Positions 43,170 through 55,716 are shown, numbered from the stretch's first letter. The stretch is DNA of 64,000 nucleotides from Littorina saxatilis (GCF_037325665.1 NC_090253.1:4061650-4125649), one strand, 5' to 3'. Program-made: numbers and translations. Notes: generated by a model from the sequence alone, not told the origin.

Positions 43170-44560
43170 CTGATCTTATTTGTTAGCTGAAGATGTACAG
43201 GTATGCATATGTCACGTACTGAAGTTGTGTTGTAGTGTCTGAATGCAGTCCGTCATGTCTGGCAGTGGGTCCTTCACACCTGAAAGCCAATTCTCTTCGC
43301 TTGAAGATCTTAGGTTGATGTGCTGTGTGTGCCTGAATAAAAGTTCTATACCATGGAATTTCGAAACGGAACTTATCATAGATGACATCACTGTTCGTAT
43401 GGACTCTGATTGTGTTTCGTGGGTGTACTGTGTCCATTATCATGGTCAGTTTCATGTGGACTGCATTGACCCAACAACTGTAAAGCATGACAAAAACTGT
43501 ATCTGCTCGACTTGTTTGCATTAGGAGTCATGTTTGCTCTGTCTGGTGCAAGCTCCGCATGAGCGAGCAGGAGTCAATTGATGGTGCAGATTTCGCTTGG
43601 AAACAAAATCACTATCTTCCAGGAGTAATGGAAGTAGTGAAGCAAACCAAACATTGTGATTCACCAACCCCAAAAACTATGAATGCAACGTTTGCTGTGA
43701 ATCCAAGTACGGAAACATCCCATAGCATGTGTACCAGATGCACATTCAACGCAAAGACGAAGCTTGCAAATAACAGAACATTGACAAAAGGGTTGCTAAA
43801 GAGAATGGTGATGTCCAAGTTTTCACCATGTATCTGCAGGTCGACTTGTTGGCGTATGTATATATAAGCAAATGACAAATACTTCAAGGCCAAGCTGTGC
43901 TGCCACTACTGTCTTCACATTGTACAACTTGAGTGACACAGAGGTCACTTGCTACTTTTAGGATGAGTCAAAAGAGTAGTCAAAAGCAACAGTTGGCGAA
44001 ACAACCAAGGCAATCATTATCTACAATGACGGCTGTGGGTACCAGAACCGCAGTTTAATAGTCTTGGGAAACGCCCATCTTTACTTTGCAGTCAGTCAAG
44101 GAAAAGTCGTTTTCCAAAAGTTTCCTGAGAAAGGTCATACCTGGATGAAAGTAGACTCTGTACACCCAGCTATCAAAAACAAACTAAGGAGAAGGCAGAT
44201 AGTCTGGCCTGCCGAATACGTGGAAGTCATCACCTCTGCAAGAAAAAGGCAACCTTACCAAGTTGTCCAGGTAGCCCACACATTCTTCAAGGACTTTCTT
44301 GATCTCAGACACTTCTGGGGATTCATAATTGGTGGATATTCGCAGTCCGAAGTACCTGCCTGACGGTACTTGTCGCTACAAGCTCATCTATTCTGAGGAG
44401 TGGTGGCCTTTTTCACAAAGAAGAAGAAGAGCACATGGTGAGCCCAATATCATCCCCCAGCTCTACTGAGTACGGCTGACCATCAAAGACATAAAGTGGC
44501 AGGATCTTCAGCATGTCAAGGAGGTTTTTCCAGTAGATTCATACCAATACACATGGTCTA
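43170..44560 (+). pseudogene. Decayed transposase-like gene with PHD-like finger
   Basis: An open piece at 43243-43521 has Cys/His spacing of a PHD-type finger (CCVC, DCVSWVYC, FHVDC, CICSTC). Farther on, in more than one frame, come VFTLYNLSDTEVTCYF, IIIYNDGCGYQNRS, FPEKGHTWMKVDSVHPAIKN, VAHTFFKDF, RYKLIYSEEWWPFSQ and IKWQDLQHVKEVFP. I recall this order (a DGC--QN block, then GHT-M--DSVH, then FFKDF, then Y--EW-P) from transposase-like proteins repeated in many animal genomes. The acidic residues suggest an RNase H-fold nuclease. Several frame breaks make it a pseudogene. Its terminal repeats were not found. Superfamily unknown. Confidence 0.5.
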
Positions 44561-46635
44561 CCCTATGGTCGTTAAGCTCTGCATTCTCATGAGTGGTCAT
44601 CCTGCATACTACTAGCTGTTCAAGGACATTTAGATGACAATTGCACTCAAACTAAGATATCTCATTGTTTTCAAGGAATACTCTGTTTTCTGTGCATACA
44701 AAAAGGCTCCTGTATGGATGTTTACGCTTTCCTGCAAGCAAAGAATGTTATGTACTGATAAGCTTCAGTTTACACTTGGTTTTGTTTGTGTGTTAATTGA
44801 CAAGGTTGCAAGGAGACTGCAAGGACATTTTACACAAGAATGATTATACATCGGTTTGTACAATCAAAAAACAAATGAACATTGTGACAAAAGAACGATT
44901 GTGTGTTTACTGCGTATAAAACATTGTTTTTGTCTTTTTTGTTCTATGTTATAAAACCTTGTAAGTCTTCAAGTTTGGTCGGGTTTTAAAAAAGAAAAAC
45001 TCGTATCTTGCAATTTTGTTGAATATCGTGCGTTTTATTAGTGACCAACACTATTTAATTACACACAGTAATTTGTTTGTGTTCGTAGATCATGTGCAGA
45101 AAAAATTGGCTTATTTTGATGACAAGTTATTTTTTAAAGACGTTTTTTGTGTTTTTCTCGAAACGCTCAAAATCGATTTACGAGGTTTCAATCGGACAAG
45201 GACGATATGGAATCTGACATGCTGGCAATTCTACATTCCCCTTCTTCTAGGCGTCCGGAGACGCCTAGTAATTGGGATCAAGTAAGCGCTTTCCTATGGA
45301 CAGGATAACTCTGCGGTTGCCTATGGGACACTGCCACATTTACGTCTTGAGTTACTGCCCTTACTTTTGTTTTGTTTTTTGTTTTGACAAAATTGTTCAA
45401 CAAAAACATCAGTATAGGTCGAACTGTGCAGGGTCAACCGCAACAAACTCTAACCATTCATACTTTGAAGTATTTGAGTGACTTATATACCGACATTTTT
45501 ACTTCTTAGTTTTAGCACAGGTGTAGGAAAAAATCATGAACCAAAATGTTATTTATTTTTTAATTTAACATTTGTTTTACAAATGTGACCATGGTCTTTC
45601 AAACATACAGTAACATTAAACATTGTTATGTTAAAAAAAAGAAAAAAAGCAAAAAAGCTTTTGTGCACAAATCAGAAAATACATTGTACATTTTACCTAC
45701 AGGCCAAACAGTGTCCGTGGCGGCAAAGGACCTATATTTTTAGATCAGTCACTGTGGCAATTTGTCAAGAACAGGCGCTTGCATTTGGATGTGTCCACTG
45801 ATAGTAGGTTTGGTTGTGATCAATCAGAATGATGAGGAATAAAAAATGTATGACAGTTTGTTATGATGACATGTAATTCACATATGCTGAAATGTAATAT
45901 TATACATGATATAATATTATTATGGCTGTTGCCATGACCATGAACCCCAAGAAAGGTTTAATGTTATGTAAAATCAAAATACCAAAATCAAGCACCTATT
46001 TATCTGGTCTACGGCGTGTGTGTTCTGCTCTCTCTTGGCACACAGCCACAGGTCAAAGCAGAGGTTAACTTGAGTGCGCGTGTACCTAGCGGGTGATTTC
46101 TATTAGGGCCTTTTTCAGCAGACCGCGCGCTGAGTTATTTCGAGTTACTCCCCTTGGGTACGGGCAAACTCGCTGTCGAAGCCACGCTGCAAACTGAGGA
46201 GTAGATTGTGTGTGTGTGTGTGTGTGTGTGAAGTAAAGGGGATGGTTTGCGTCCTGATATTAATCAAGAATAAATTTTTGGGGGAACAAAAATGTGATGT
46301 ATAGCTCCCAACAGTAACAACAACAGCAACAACATTATGAAACAAAAGCAAGACGAAAACGCAGTGAAACACATCAAAACCAACAGCTAACTTCGAGTTT
46401 AAGTCACTGCAATAACTTGTCATAATTCCAGACGTTATCTGGTGTTTTGCTCACTGCGACAACTTGTTTAACACGATGTGAATAGCCCTCCGTAATCCCA
46501 GCGAAAACGTCCAAAACGCAGACACCAAAACTCGATGTTTTACCGTGTTATGCATAATACTAACATCTCAGGAATTTTATTGCGTTACGGCAGTTTTTCT
46601 AATGTGACATGAATCGCATAGGTATAATGCCACAC
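44561..46635. other. No gene seen
   Basis: AT-rich sequence. A perfect 9-bp stem hairpin, CTAGGCGTC-cgga-GACGCCTAG, lies at 45250-45271, and a short TG array at 46208-46230. Frames here are short and not convincing. Confidence 0.5.
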
Positions 46636-47372
46636 CAGACATGGGATTCTTCCGTAAATTTACGGAATTCCGTAAATTTTTAGGCTCCAGGGATCATTCT
46701 TGAGATTCGTGCAAATCCGCTGAGAAAATTTTGGGGTATATGTAGGTATAGACCCAAGTTTTCGGCCGGTCCGCTGATCGCGACGCTCCATTCCATACTA
46801 TTCTTGAACGGTTGGTTCCTAAAACGGTCAGACTGTTGCTGGTCGATCCGTATGGGAACGCGCTCTTTGTCTCCTACAGTCACCGTTTCAACGTAGCTAT
46901 CGGGGATTCAGTATAAGCATACCGTATGAGAATGATTCGGCGCCATTTTTACATCGCTTCGAGCCACCTGCCAAAATGATGAGGAAGCTAAAGCGAGACG
47001 AAACCGTTCTAGCCCGGGAAATTGACCAGCAGAAGTACAAGAAAAATCTCTGGAGATTCGACTGGCTCGATGAAGTTGTATCATTGAGCTGGAAATACGA
47101 GAAAGGCCAGAAGACACAAGACGTGAAACTGAAAGTTGGCGATGCTTTTGCTAAAATCAACTTGCCGGGAAAAGCTCAGTGCACTGTGCAACGATGTTAA
47201 TGTTATGAACTACGGCTCCAATGGAAAGACTGCCCTCAAAAGCCACTTGAAAAGCAACAAGCACCTGACTATCCTGAAAACCCCAGTCGGGTAATCAGTC
47301 ACTGGGGTCGTTTGGCACCTACAAGGTAAGAACATTGAAACCACACCGTCACACGCCACCACCCCCACCCCC

Positions 47373-47422
<50 letters not shown>

Positions 47423-47685
47423 CTCTTTATTTTGAGTCTTAGCGTAAAATTAATTTGAGAAACATGGGAAGGAAGAGAAAGGGGGGGGGGCTATGATTAA
47501 GCTGAAATATGCATTTCAGGGCCATTTTTGTGTGTCTAAAACACTAAAAACCTTCAGCTTCTGGGGGCTTCGCCCCCAGACCCCGACCAGGGGCGTCGCC
47601 CCTGGACCCTACTGGGGGCCTTCTGCAGCCCCAGACCCCCACCTTCTTTTTCCTTAATTATCACTTTTTCTGAATCCCATGTCTG
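46636..47685 (+). mobile_element. Small DNA transposon with CAGACATGGGATTC ends (hAT-like), internally deleted
   Basis: Perfect 14-bp inverted ends, CAGACATGGGATTC and GAATCCCATGTCTG. CACAC stands on both outer sides. This is five bases, not the eight expected of a typical hAT, so the superfamily call is tentative. A 5' exon with a zinc-finger-like remnant (46976) is followed by a CT array and a row of G/C hairpins (GGGGGCTTCGCCCCC, AGGGGCGTCGCCCCT). The catalytic part is missing. Confidence 0.7.
46976..47323 (+). pseudogene. Zinc-finger-like first exon of the 46636 element
   Basis: ATG opens MMRKLKRDETVLAREIDQQK, then WLDEVV, AFAKINLPGKAQCTV and a stop at 47198-47200. In another frame the expected continuation appears (NYGSNGKTALKSHLKSNKHL), with paired His, so the copy is frameshifted near 47190. 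A GTAAGA donor at 47324 would end the exon. The pattern C--C ... L--H----H resembles BED-like fingers of hAT transposases. Confidence 0.5.
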
Positions 47686-50047
47686 CACACAATTCAGTTG
47701 ATTAACGTGATGTTTGATGTTATATGCCAAGTTAAAGTGCCAAAACGAGACTTTTCGCCCTGTGGCAGAAGTGGAAAAGTTTTTCGTCTACACCGCGGAG
47801 GTAAAACCGACACAGAGGCAGACAACCTACCTGCACACTTCCTGTATAAACTGTGGATAATCGTCAGCGAAGGTGGGGGACATTCTGCTGGAATTTTGCC
47901 AGTGTCCGGGGGGGGGGGGGGGGGGGGGGTTAAGTACTTACATTTCACAACTTAGGCATGTTATTGTTATTGTTAGTATTGTTACTCCTCACTGAAACCA
48001 AGTAAAGCAGGCTGTTCACCCTCAATAATGCTTTTACTGTATTAGTACTGTCACAGTATGTTTGCATGCAAATATTAGTAAGCTTCCATGAAATATTGAA
48101 TATATATATAATTTATATCCATTTCACAGCACTAGGATGGGATGTCTGGCACTTTGAATCACTAACAGAAGCACTGCCTCTTCCATACCCATCTCCTTTT
48201 TGAAAAGAGTATACCTATGGACCAGTGAATGGTTACATTTTAATGATCATATGGGTTGCTCTGATTTTATTCAGGATCAGGTACGTTTGTTTTTTTTAAC
48301 CACACAAACACTTAGACAACAATTATCAGAGTATGAGTTTTTCCGCGTGTTGATTTTTTATTTAAATCCAAGTCACAGCTTCTGTTTTATGATGAGTGAT
48401 GTAGTTTGAAACACTTGGACAACAATTATCAGAGTATGAGTTTTTCCACTTTTTGATTTTCATTTAAATCCAAGTCACAGCTTCTGTTTTATGATGAGTG
48501 ATGTAGTTTGAAGTGTTGGTATTAAATGTTCACTGACAGTCATTCTGTGCTGGTATTCCCATTTTCACCTGCAGGGTTATGAAATATATGGGGAGAAACT
48601 TGGTCAGTAAAATCATCTTCAAGCGTGAACTGATAATTGTCTCTGTTTAAAATTACAATGTATTTCGTGAACACACCTTGAGAATGACCCTTGCGTGATT
48701 TAAAACTGCCTGCTGTGAATACTGTTGTCATACTATGAACTTTCTTTTGAGAAAAACAAAAAGAATGAAAAGCTTTTAACTAGCTTGTGAATGAGCCTCT
48801 TACTTCCATGTGGGGCTATAGCTGCTTTGAACTATTTTTAATGCCTGAAAAGGATAGTGATGGAAATTACTAGTTTAATGTCAGGTGTGACATATACTAT
48901 TGATTGAACTATTTTTTTTATTAATCTGCAATTTTGTTACAACCTACTTTGTTTATTTGGTGACAAGCTAGTGGGAGGCACTTTTTAGACTTTTAAAATG
49001 TCAGGTATGGGAATTGTTAGCAAAGTTTCACATTTTCTGCAGTTGAATCCATATCTCCACAACAACAAAATGTATGGTCTTATGAACAAAAACACATACT
49101 TTCTGTGCTTGTTCGAAGGTAAAGACATATTTCTTTGTGTTTGTTAAAAGAAAAACCTCTTAATTTTGTCTGTTGTGAAGGAAAAGTTTACATGGTTTCG
49201 TCACCCAACTTACAAAATTTGTCCCACAAAATGTTAGGTTTTTTTTCTCCACTTTTTTTTCCTTCAGTTGCCATGTCTAAAATGTACACATTACGTAAAA
49301 TACTCCATGTCAAAATCCAAATGTTTAAGGCAATGTGACAATTATTTTAAAATATCATTACACTATTCCTATAGCTTTGCCCAAATATAATGCAAGTAGG
49401 GGAGGTAATTGTTGATCCATATATTCATCTTAACTTTTTACGCATATGGACGTAACTCCTTAACTTGCATTATTTTTGTGCAAGAGGATGCATCTCAAGA
49501 TAGTTGATATTTTCTTATTCCCAAAAATAACAACAATTCTGTCCAAGCAGATTTGTTTTTAATTTTTATTTACAGAGGACCATTGTCGAATGTATATGGT
49601 TACTGTTGAATGAACATTTGAAATTGATTGGCTGATTACTGGTTGTTGTTGTTTTTTTTTTGTTTTTTTTTTACTACAGTATGAAGTTATTATATCTATT
49701 TTCTTTCATCGCAAATAAACATCTTCCTTTCTGCATACGTTTCACACCTCATTCACGTATACAACTAAATTCCATACCAAATCATCTTGCATTTTGTTCA
49801 CCTCTTTCTACATTTCTCTAAACATTTTTATTTCAGTAGTCAAACACCTTTTCTTCCTATGTGGATGTTCTGTGATCAATGGATGGCGCAGACTAACATG
49901 AACATGTGCTAGAAAAATAATGTAAAATGTTTAAATGTAATCTAATGTCAGTTGTGGGCAAACACTTAACCAAAGTTAAAACGTGACCTCAAAAATGGGG
50001 TAATATGCAAAAACTTAAAAAATATATCAATATGTGATGTCATGTTA
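47686..50047. other. No gene seen; one 105-bp tandem duplication
   Basis: AT-rich. A G-run stands at 47910-47928. At 48315-48512 the unit ACAACAATTATCAGAGTATG ... GATGAGTGATGTAGTTTGAA occurs twice in tandem with few differences. Confidence 0.6.
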
Positions 50048-51512
50048 AAGCTGTCTGCAAGCAGATTTCTACACCTTCTCGTGTCATGGCCTATCCGATT
50101 CCTTATATCTCAAAGTGTCTTCCACTTAATTTTCAGTCATTTGGCTGCAATCAAAGGAAACAACAAAAGCAACGAAAAAGTTTTTATTTTACTGCGTTTT
50201 AGTGAAACATGCAGCCAATAAACACATATTCACTTGCAAAATTATACAACAAACTGTATCAATACATGTTTGTCACATTGCATTCCAAAAAAATTATCTA
50301 CGATACCAAACCTAGAAAATAAACTGTACTTACATGTATGAGCGTCTATCTAACCGCACCTGGGATAACTGCAGTGAGTCGTCAAAAATAGTGTTTTTTC
50401 TGTGCGTTTTTTTTCAAATAATGCAATAACAGCACACACATTTGCTTGCAGAATTAAACAACAAATTTCACTGATACATGTTAGTCATTTTGCATCCAAA
50501 AAGAATGATCTACGACTCCAAACTTTGAAATATAAACTGCACTTATATTAAAATATTCTGTCAACACGTACTTCAGTTTAAGGCCTAAGTACTTAAGCAT
50601 TTAGAGTCGAATCTACTTCCGCTATATTCGAAAGGGTGTGCTTGCCAGCTTCTTTAATGCAAAAAATTGAAAATATTATTCATGACGTTGCATTAAAAAA
50701 AAAAAAAAAGCTTTCAGATCTTAGAATGGCATTTCATGTTTAGACAAAAACTTGTCTAAAGTGACAAACTATGAAAATCATGCATTTAAAAAAAAACCAA
50801 AGCTTTTAGAGCTTTCTGATGTCGCTGTAACACTTTAAAGCTGCCAGCATGCAGATTTCTACACCTTCTCGTATGATGGCCTATCCAATTCCTTATATCT
50901 CAAAGTGTCTTCCACTTTATTTTCAGCCCCGTAGAGCAAGTCGTTTGGCTGCAATCAAAGCAAACAATAAAAGCAACGAAAAAGTGTTTATTTTACAACG
51001 TTTTTGTCAAACATGCAGCCAATAAACAAATATTCACTTGCAAAATTATACAACAAACTGTATCAATACCTGTTTTTCACATTGCATTCAAAAAAAATTA
51101 TCTACGATACCAAACCTAGAAAATAAACTGTACTTACATGTACGAGCGTCTATCTAACCGCACGTGGGATAACTCTGTAGCAGAGCGTATATTGCACGCT
51201 CTGCTCCGCAGTGAGTAGTCGAAAATAGTGTTTTTTTCTGTGCGTTTTTGTAAATAATGCAATAACAGCACACACATTTGCTTGCAGAATTAAACAACAA
51301 ATTTCACCGATACATGCTAGTCACATTGCATCCAAAAAGAATGATCTACGACTCCAAACTTTGAAAATAAACTGCACTTATATCAGAGACATCTCTGCTT
51401 ACATTAAAATATTCTATCAACCCGTACTTAAGTTTAAGGCCTAAGTACTTAAGCATTTAGGGTCGAAACTACTTCCGCTATATTCGAAAGGGTGTGCTTG
51501 CCAGCTTCTTTA
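50048..51512. repeat. Two-level tandem repeat, two copies of about 790 bp
   Basis: The copies start at about 50048 and 50836 (AAAGCTG-C-GCA-GCAGATTT) and share TTCTACACCTTCTCGT, AACATGCAGCCAATAAACA and GGCCTAAGTACTTAAGCATT. Inside each copy two diverged sub-units of about 210-230 bp follow one another (AATAAACACATATTCACTTG against ACAGCACACACATTTGCTTG). The second copy has an extra hairpin of about 40 bp near 51180, GCAGAGCGT-atattgc-ACGCTCTGC. Confidence 0.85.
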
Positions 51513-51668
51513 ACAAAAATATTCATTTTGTCAAAATAACATGGACGCCTGTTCATTTTGAATGAACATTTTTCTTGTTTGTATTATCATACTGCATAGA
51601 AAATAAAAGCTTTTACAGTACTACAACAAAACATTGAGAACAGTCAATGAAAAACAACTTAGTGCGCA

Positions 51669-51673
<5 letters not shown>

Positions 51674-51729
<56 letters not shown>

Positions 51730-51870
51730 GGGGGGGGGGGTAGATGGGACAGTATTTTTTAGCACACACACACACAGAGGCGCGCACACGCACACAGTCG
51801 CACACACACGCACACAGTCGCACGCACACACACACACACACACACAGGCGCGCACACACACACACAGTCG

Positions 51871-51903
<33 letters not shown>

Positions 51904-51910
51904 ACACACA
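51674..51910. repeat. GA array followed by CA/CACGCA arrays
   Basis: Pure GA at 51674-51724, a G-run at 51728-51740, then CA repeats with CGCACACAGTCG interruptions. No gene. Confidence 0.95.
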
Positions 51911-52221
51911 TGAATGCTTTCAAATGTTACAGAGTCAGGGCTCCCCAAAGTGCGCGTCCCTGCGTCCTAAACGCACCAGAAGCCGAAATCAGGTACTAGA
52001 AACTCATTGAGAGGGTCCCGGGATGCACTTACCCTGTAAAGAGCGGATCCAGGGACACACTACATTTCCGCTATCGTGCGTAGTGCAAGTAACACGAAAT
52101 TTTTACTCCACGAAAAATTTACTCCGGAGTAAATATTTCATACAAAATTCTTTCTCCGAGTACACTTTTCGTACGAGAAAACTCCACAAGGCACGAACAA
52201 TTTACTCCCTCCACGACATTT

Positions 52222-52284
52222 TTACATTTAGTCAAGTTTTGACTAAATGTTTTAACATAGAGGGGGAATCGAGACGAGGGTCGT

Positions 52285-52355
<71 letters not shown>

Positions 52356-53680
52356 GCGTGTGTGTAGAGCGATTCAGACTAAACTACTGGACCGATCTTT
52401 ATGAAATTTGACATGAGAGTTCCTGGGTATGGTATCCCCGGATATTGTTTTCAATTTTTCGATAAATACCTCTGATGACGTCATATCCGGCTTTTTGTAA
52501 AAGTTGAGGCGGCACTGTCACACCCTCATTTTTCAATCAAATAGATTGAAATTTTGGCAAAGCAATCTTCGACGAAGGCCGGAGTTTGGTATTGCATTTC
52601 AGCTTGATGGCTTAAAAACTAATAAATGAGTTTGGTCATTAAAAATCGGAAACTTTTAATTAAAATTATTTTTTATTAAACGATCCAAAAATAATTTCAT
52701 CTTATTCTTCGTCATTTTTTTTTTATTCCAAAAACATATAAATATGTTATATTTGGATTACAAACAAGTTCTGAAAATTAAGAATATTAAAATTATGATT
52801 AAAATTAATTTTCCGAAATCGATTTAAAAACAATTTTATCTTATTCCTTGTCGGTCCCTGATTCCAAAAACATATAGATATGATATGATTGGATTAAAAA
52901 CAAACTCAGTAAGCTAAAAAGAATAGACATACAGAAAAGCGTGTTATCCTGCTCAGCGCGACCACTACCGCACTATTCTGCATGGCCTGTCGATTTCATT
53001 GCCTTTGCCACGAGCGGTGGACTGACGAAACTACAAGTGAACAAGAAGAGCAAACGCTCGATCGAGTCACTTTCGCAGTTCTGAATATTATATGAGGCAT
53101 CAGATGGACAGGAAGAAATTGCTATTCACAACACAATGAGTCACGTTCACATAAAATTTGAGCCCGGTCACTTTTATAGTTTCCGAGAAAAGCCCAACGT
53201 TAAGTTGTGTGTTGCCGAACAGAAAAGGCTAGTTATCTCCCTTGTTTTTCTGATAACGTTCGTAAAAGGCTACAGATGTAAATACTTTGATGTAAAGAAT
53301 AATCCTACAAAGTTTCAATCACATCCGATGAACTTTGTCAAAGATATAAAATGTCTAATTTTTCCTTTGACGCTGACCTGTGACCTTGAAAAAGGTCAAA
53401 GGTCAACGAAACCATCGTTAAAGTGTAGAGGTCATTGGAGGTCACGACTAAACAAAATATGAGCCCGATCGCTTTGATAGTTTCCGAGAAAAGTCCAACG
53501 TTAAGGTGGTGTCTACGGACGGCCGGCCGGACGGCCGGCCGGCCGGCCGGACAGACTAACACTGACCGATTACATAGAGTCACTTTTTCTCAAGTGACTC
53601 AAAAATGTAGTACGTTCAGTTTCATTCTGTGAGTTCGACAGCTTGACTAAATGTTGTTATTTCGCCTGACGCGACTTGTT
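52222..53680 (+). mobile_element. HINE-like short element, family B, copy 2, carrying a family C element
   Basis: 5' hairpin ATTTAGTCAA-GTT-TTGACTAAAT, TG then CTGT microsatellite, 3' CTTGACTAAAT, a weak stem (CGC-CTGAC-GCG) and ACTTGTT. The body matches copy 1 (25456-26368) except for the insertion 53040-53605. Confidence 0.8.
53040..53605 (-). mobile_element. HINE-like short element, family C (nested in family B copy 2)
   Basis: On the minus strand it starts TTTTTGAGTCACTT, closes a 9-bp hairpin (GAGTCACTT...AAGTGACTC) and has a GGCC/GTCC microsatellite. It ends AAAGTGACTCGATC, stem-loop GAGC-GTTT-GCTC and TTCTTGTT. The body shares AACGTTGGA and AAAGGTCAAAGGTCA-type words with family A. 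Only one copy is in the window. Confidence 0.75.
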
Positions 53681-53962
53681 TTTACTTCCAGTAAAAATCT
53701 CGTACACAAAAATGGGATGCGGGCGAAGGGATAAGTTATCTCGCGCACACGAATGTCGCGCTACCCTCCTTCCACCACCAAGACTAACAGGGGACAAGGG
53801 AGTAGAAATTTCGTACACCTGGCATGGGAAGTTAAAGGCACAGTAAGCCTCCCGTAAACCATCACAGATACTGTCAGGCTTTTACACACAGTACAAACAC
53901 CCTTCCATTTGAACGCTCACCAAACGGGAACATTCTAGGTGCCCTACGTAAAGAGCGAGCAA

Positions 53963-54725
53963 TTTTTGACTCACATGCGAAGCAAAAGTGAGTCTATGTA
54001 CTCACCCGAGTCGTCCGTCCGTCCGTCCGGACGTCCGTCCGTCCGTCCGGAAAACTTTAACGTTGGATATTTCTTGGACACTATTCAGTCTATCAGTACC
54101 AAATTTGGCAAGATGGTGTATGATGACAAGGCCCCAAAAAACATACATAGCATCTTGACCTTGCTTCAAGGTCAAGGTCGCAGGGGCCATAAATGTTGCC
54201 TAAAAAACAGCTATTTTTCCCATTTTTCCCATTTTCTCTGAAGTTTTTGAGATTCAATACCTCACCTATATATGATATATAGGGCAAAGTAAGCCCCATC
54301 TTTTGATACCAGTTTGGTTTACCTTGCTTCAAGGTCAAGGTCACAGGAGCTCTTCAAAGTTGGATTGTATACATATTTTGAAGTGACCTTGACCCTGAAC
54401 TATGGAAGATAACTGTTTCAAACTTAAAAATTATGTGGGGCACATGTTATGCTTTCATCATGAGACACATTTGGTCACATATGATCAAGGTCAAGGTCAC
54501 TTTGACCCTTATGAAATGTGACCAAAATAAGGTAGTGAACCACTAAAAGTGACCATATCTCATGGTAGAAAGAGCCAATAAGCACCATTGTACTTCCTAT
54601 GTCTTGAATTAACAGCTTTGTGTTGCATGACCTTGGATGACCTTGACCTTGGGTCAAGGTCACATGTATTTTGGTAGGAAAAATGTGTAAAGCATGTGAG
54701 TCGTATGGGCTTTGCCCTTCTTGTT
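53963..54725 (+). mobile_element. HINE-like short element, family A, copy 3
   Basis: Typical family A ends. It lacks about 80 bp just before the 3' word: the sequence jumps from GTGTAAAGCA to AAGCATGTGAGTC, a deletion between short repeats of AAGCA. It sits in a T-run of MITE R. Confidence 0.85.
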
Positions 54726-54859
54726 AAAGAATTAATTTTGCGGATTGTCTCGGACACTTTTTGGACTGTGGTGCGTTTTGGCGCTAGACCTAACTTTTAA
54801 AATCTAAATAATAAATTGACAGCTTGTTACACAAACATTCTTAAATCATAAAAGAATTC

Positions 54860-55716
54860 TTTTTGACTCACATGCGAAGCAAAAGTGAGTCTATGTACTC
54901 ACCCGAGTCGTCCGTCCGTCCGTCCGTCCGTCCCGGCGTCCGTCCGTCCGTCCGGAAAACTTTAACGTTGGATATTTCTTGGACACTATTAAGTCTATCA
55001 ACACCTGATGTGGCCTGATGGTGTATGGTTACAAGATCTCAAAAAACATGTGCGACAACTTGACCTCACTTCAAGTTCAAGGTCACAGGGGTCGTAATTG
55101 TTGTCTTAAAAACGACCATTTTTCACATTTTCGCATTTATTTCTGAAGTTATCGAGAATGGCAACCTTAGCTATGTATGCTATACAGGGCAATGTAAGCC
55201 CTATCTTTGGACACCAGTTTGGTTGACCTTGCTTCTAGGTCAAGGTCGCAAGGGTCCTTTAAAGTTGGATTGTATACATATTTTGAAGTGACCTTGACCC
55301 TGAACTATGGAAGATAACTGTTTCAAACTTAAAAATTATGTGGGGCACATGTTATGCTTTCATCATGAGACACATTTGGTCACATATGATCAAGGTCAAG
55401 GTCACTTTGACCCTTATGAAATGTGACCAAGATAAGGTAGTGAACCACTAAAAGTGACCATATCTCATGGTAGAAAGAGCCAATAAGCACCATTGTACTT
55501 CCTATGTCTTGAATTAACAGCTTTGTGTTGCATGACCTTGAATGACCTTGACCTTGGGTCAGGGTCACATGTATTTTGGTAGGAAAAATGTGTAAAGCAG
55601 TTCTTAGTGTATGATGTCATTGCTAGGTTTAGTTATTTGACCTTGACCCTGAAGGTCAAGGTCATGTAAAGGTCAAGGTCAAGCATGTGAGTCGTATGGG
55701 CTTTGCCCTTCTTGTT
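54860..55716 (+). mobile_element. HINE-like short element, family A, copy 4 (mosaic)
   Basis: Ends and right part (55262-55716) are nearly identical to copies 1-3. The stretch 54990-55260 is strongly diverged yet alignable (ACACCTGATGTGGCCTGATG against AGTACCAAATTTGGCAAGAT), so this copy joins two subfamilies. It lies in another T-run of MITE R (AAAAGAATTC | CATCAAGAC in copies without it). Confidence 0.85.

Noticed and set aside
45250-45271. Helitron 3' end (hairpin ending CTAGT)
   Set aside because: The CTAG is part of the stem instead of about ten bases after it, and no matching TC start was found.
47698-47955. 85-residue frame ending in a Gly run
   Set aside because: Ends in a G-homopolymer and overlaps an equally long opposite-strand frame; no motif.
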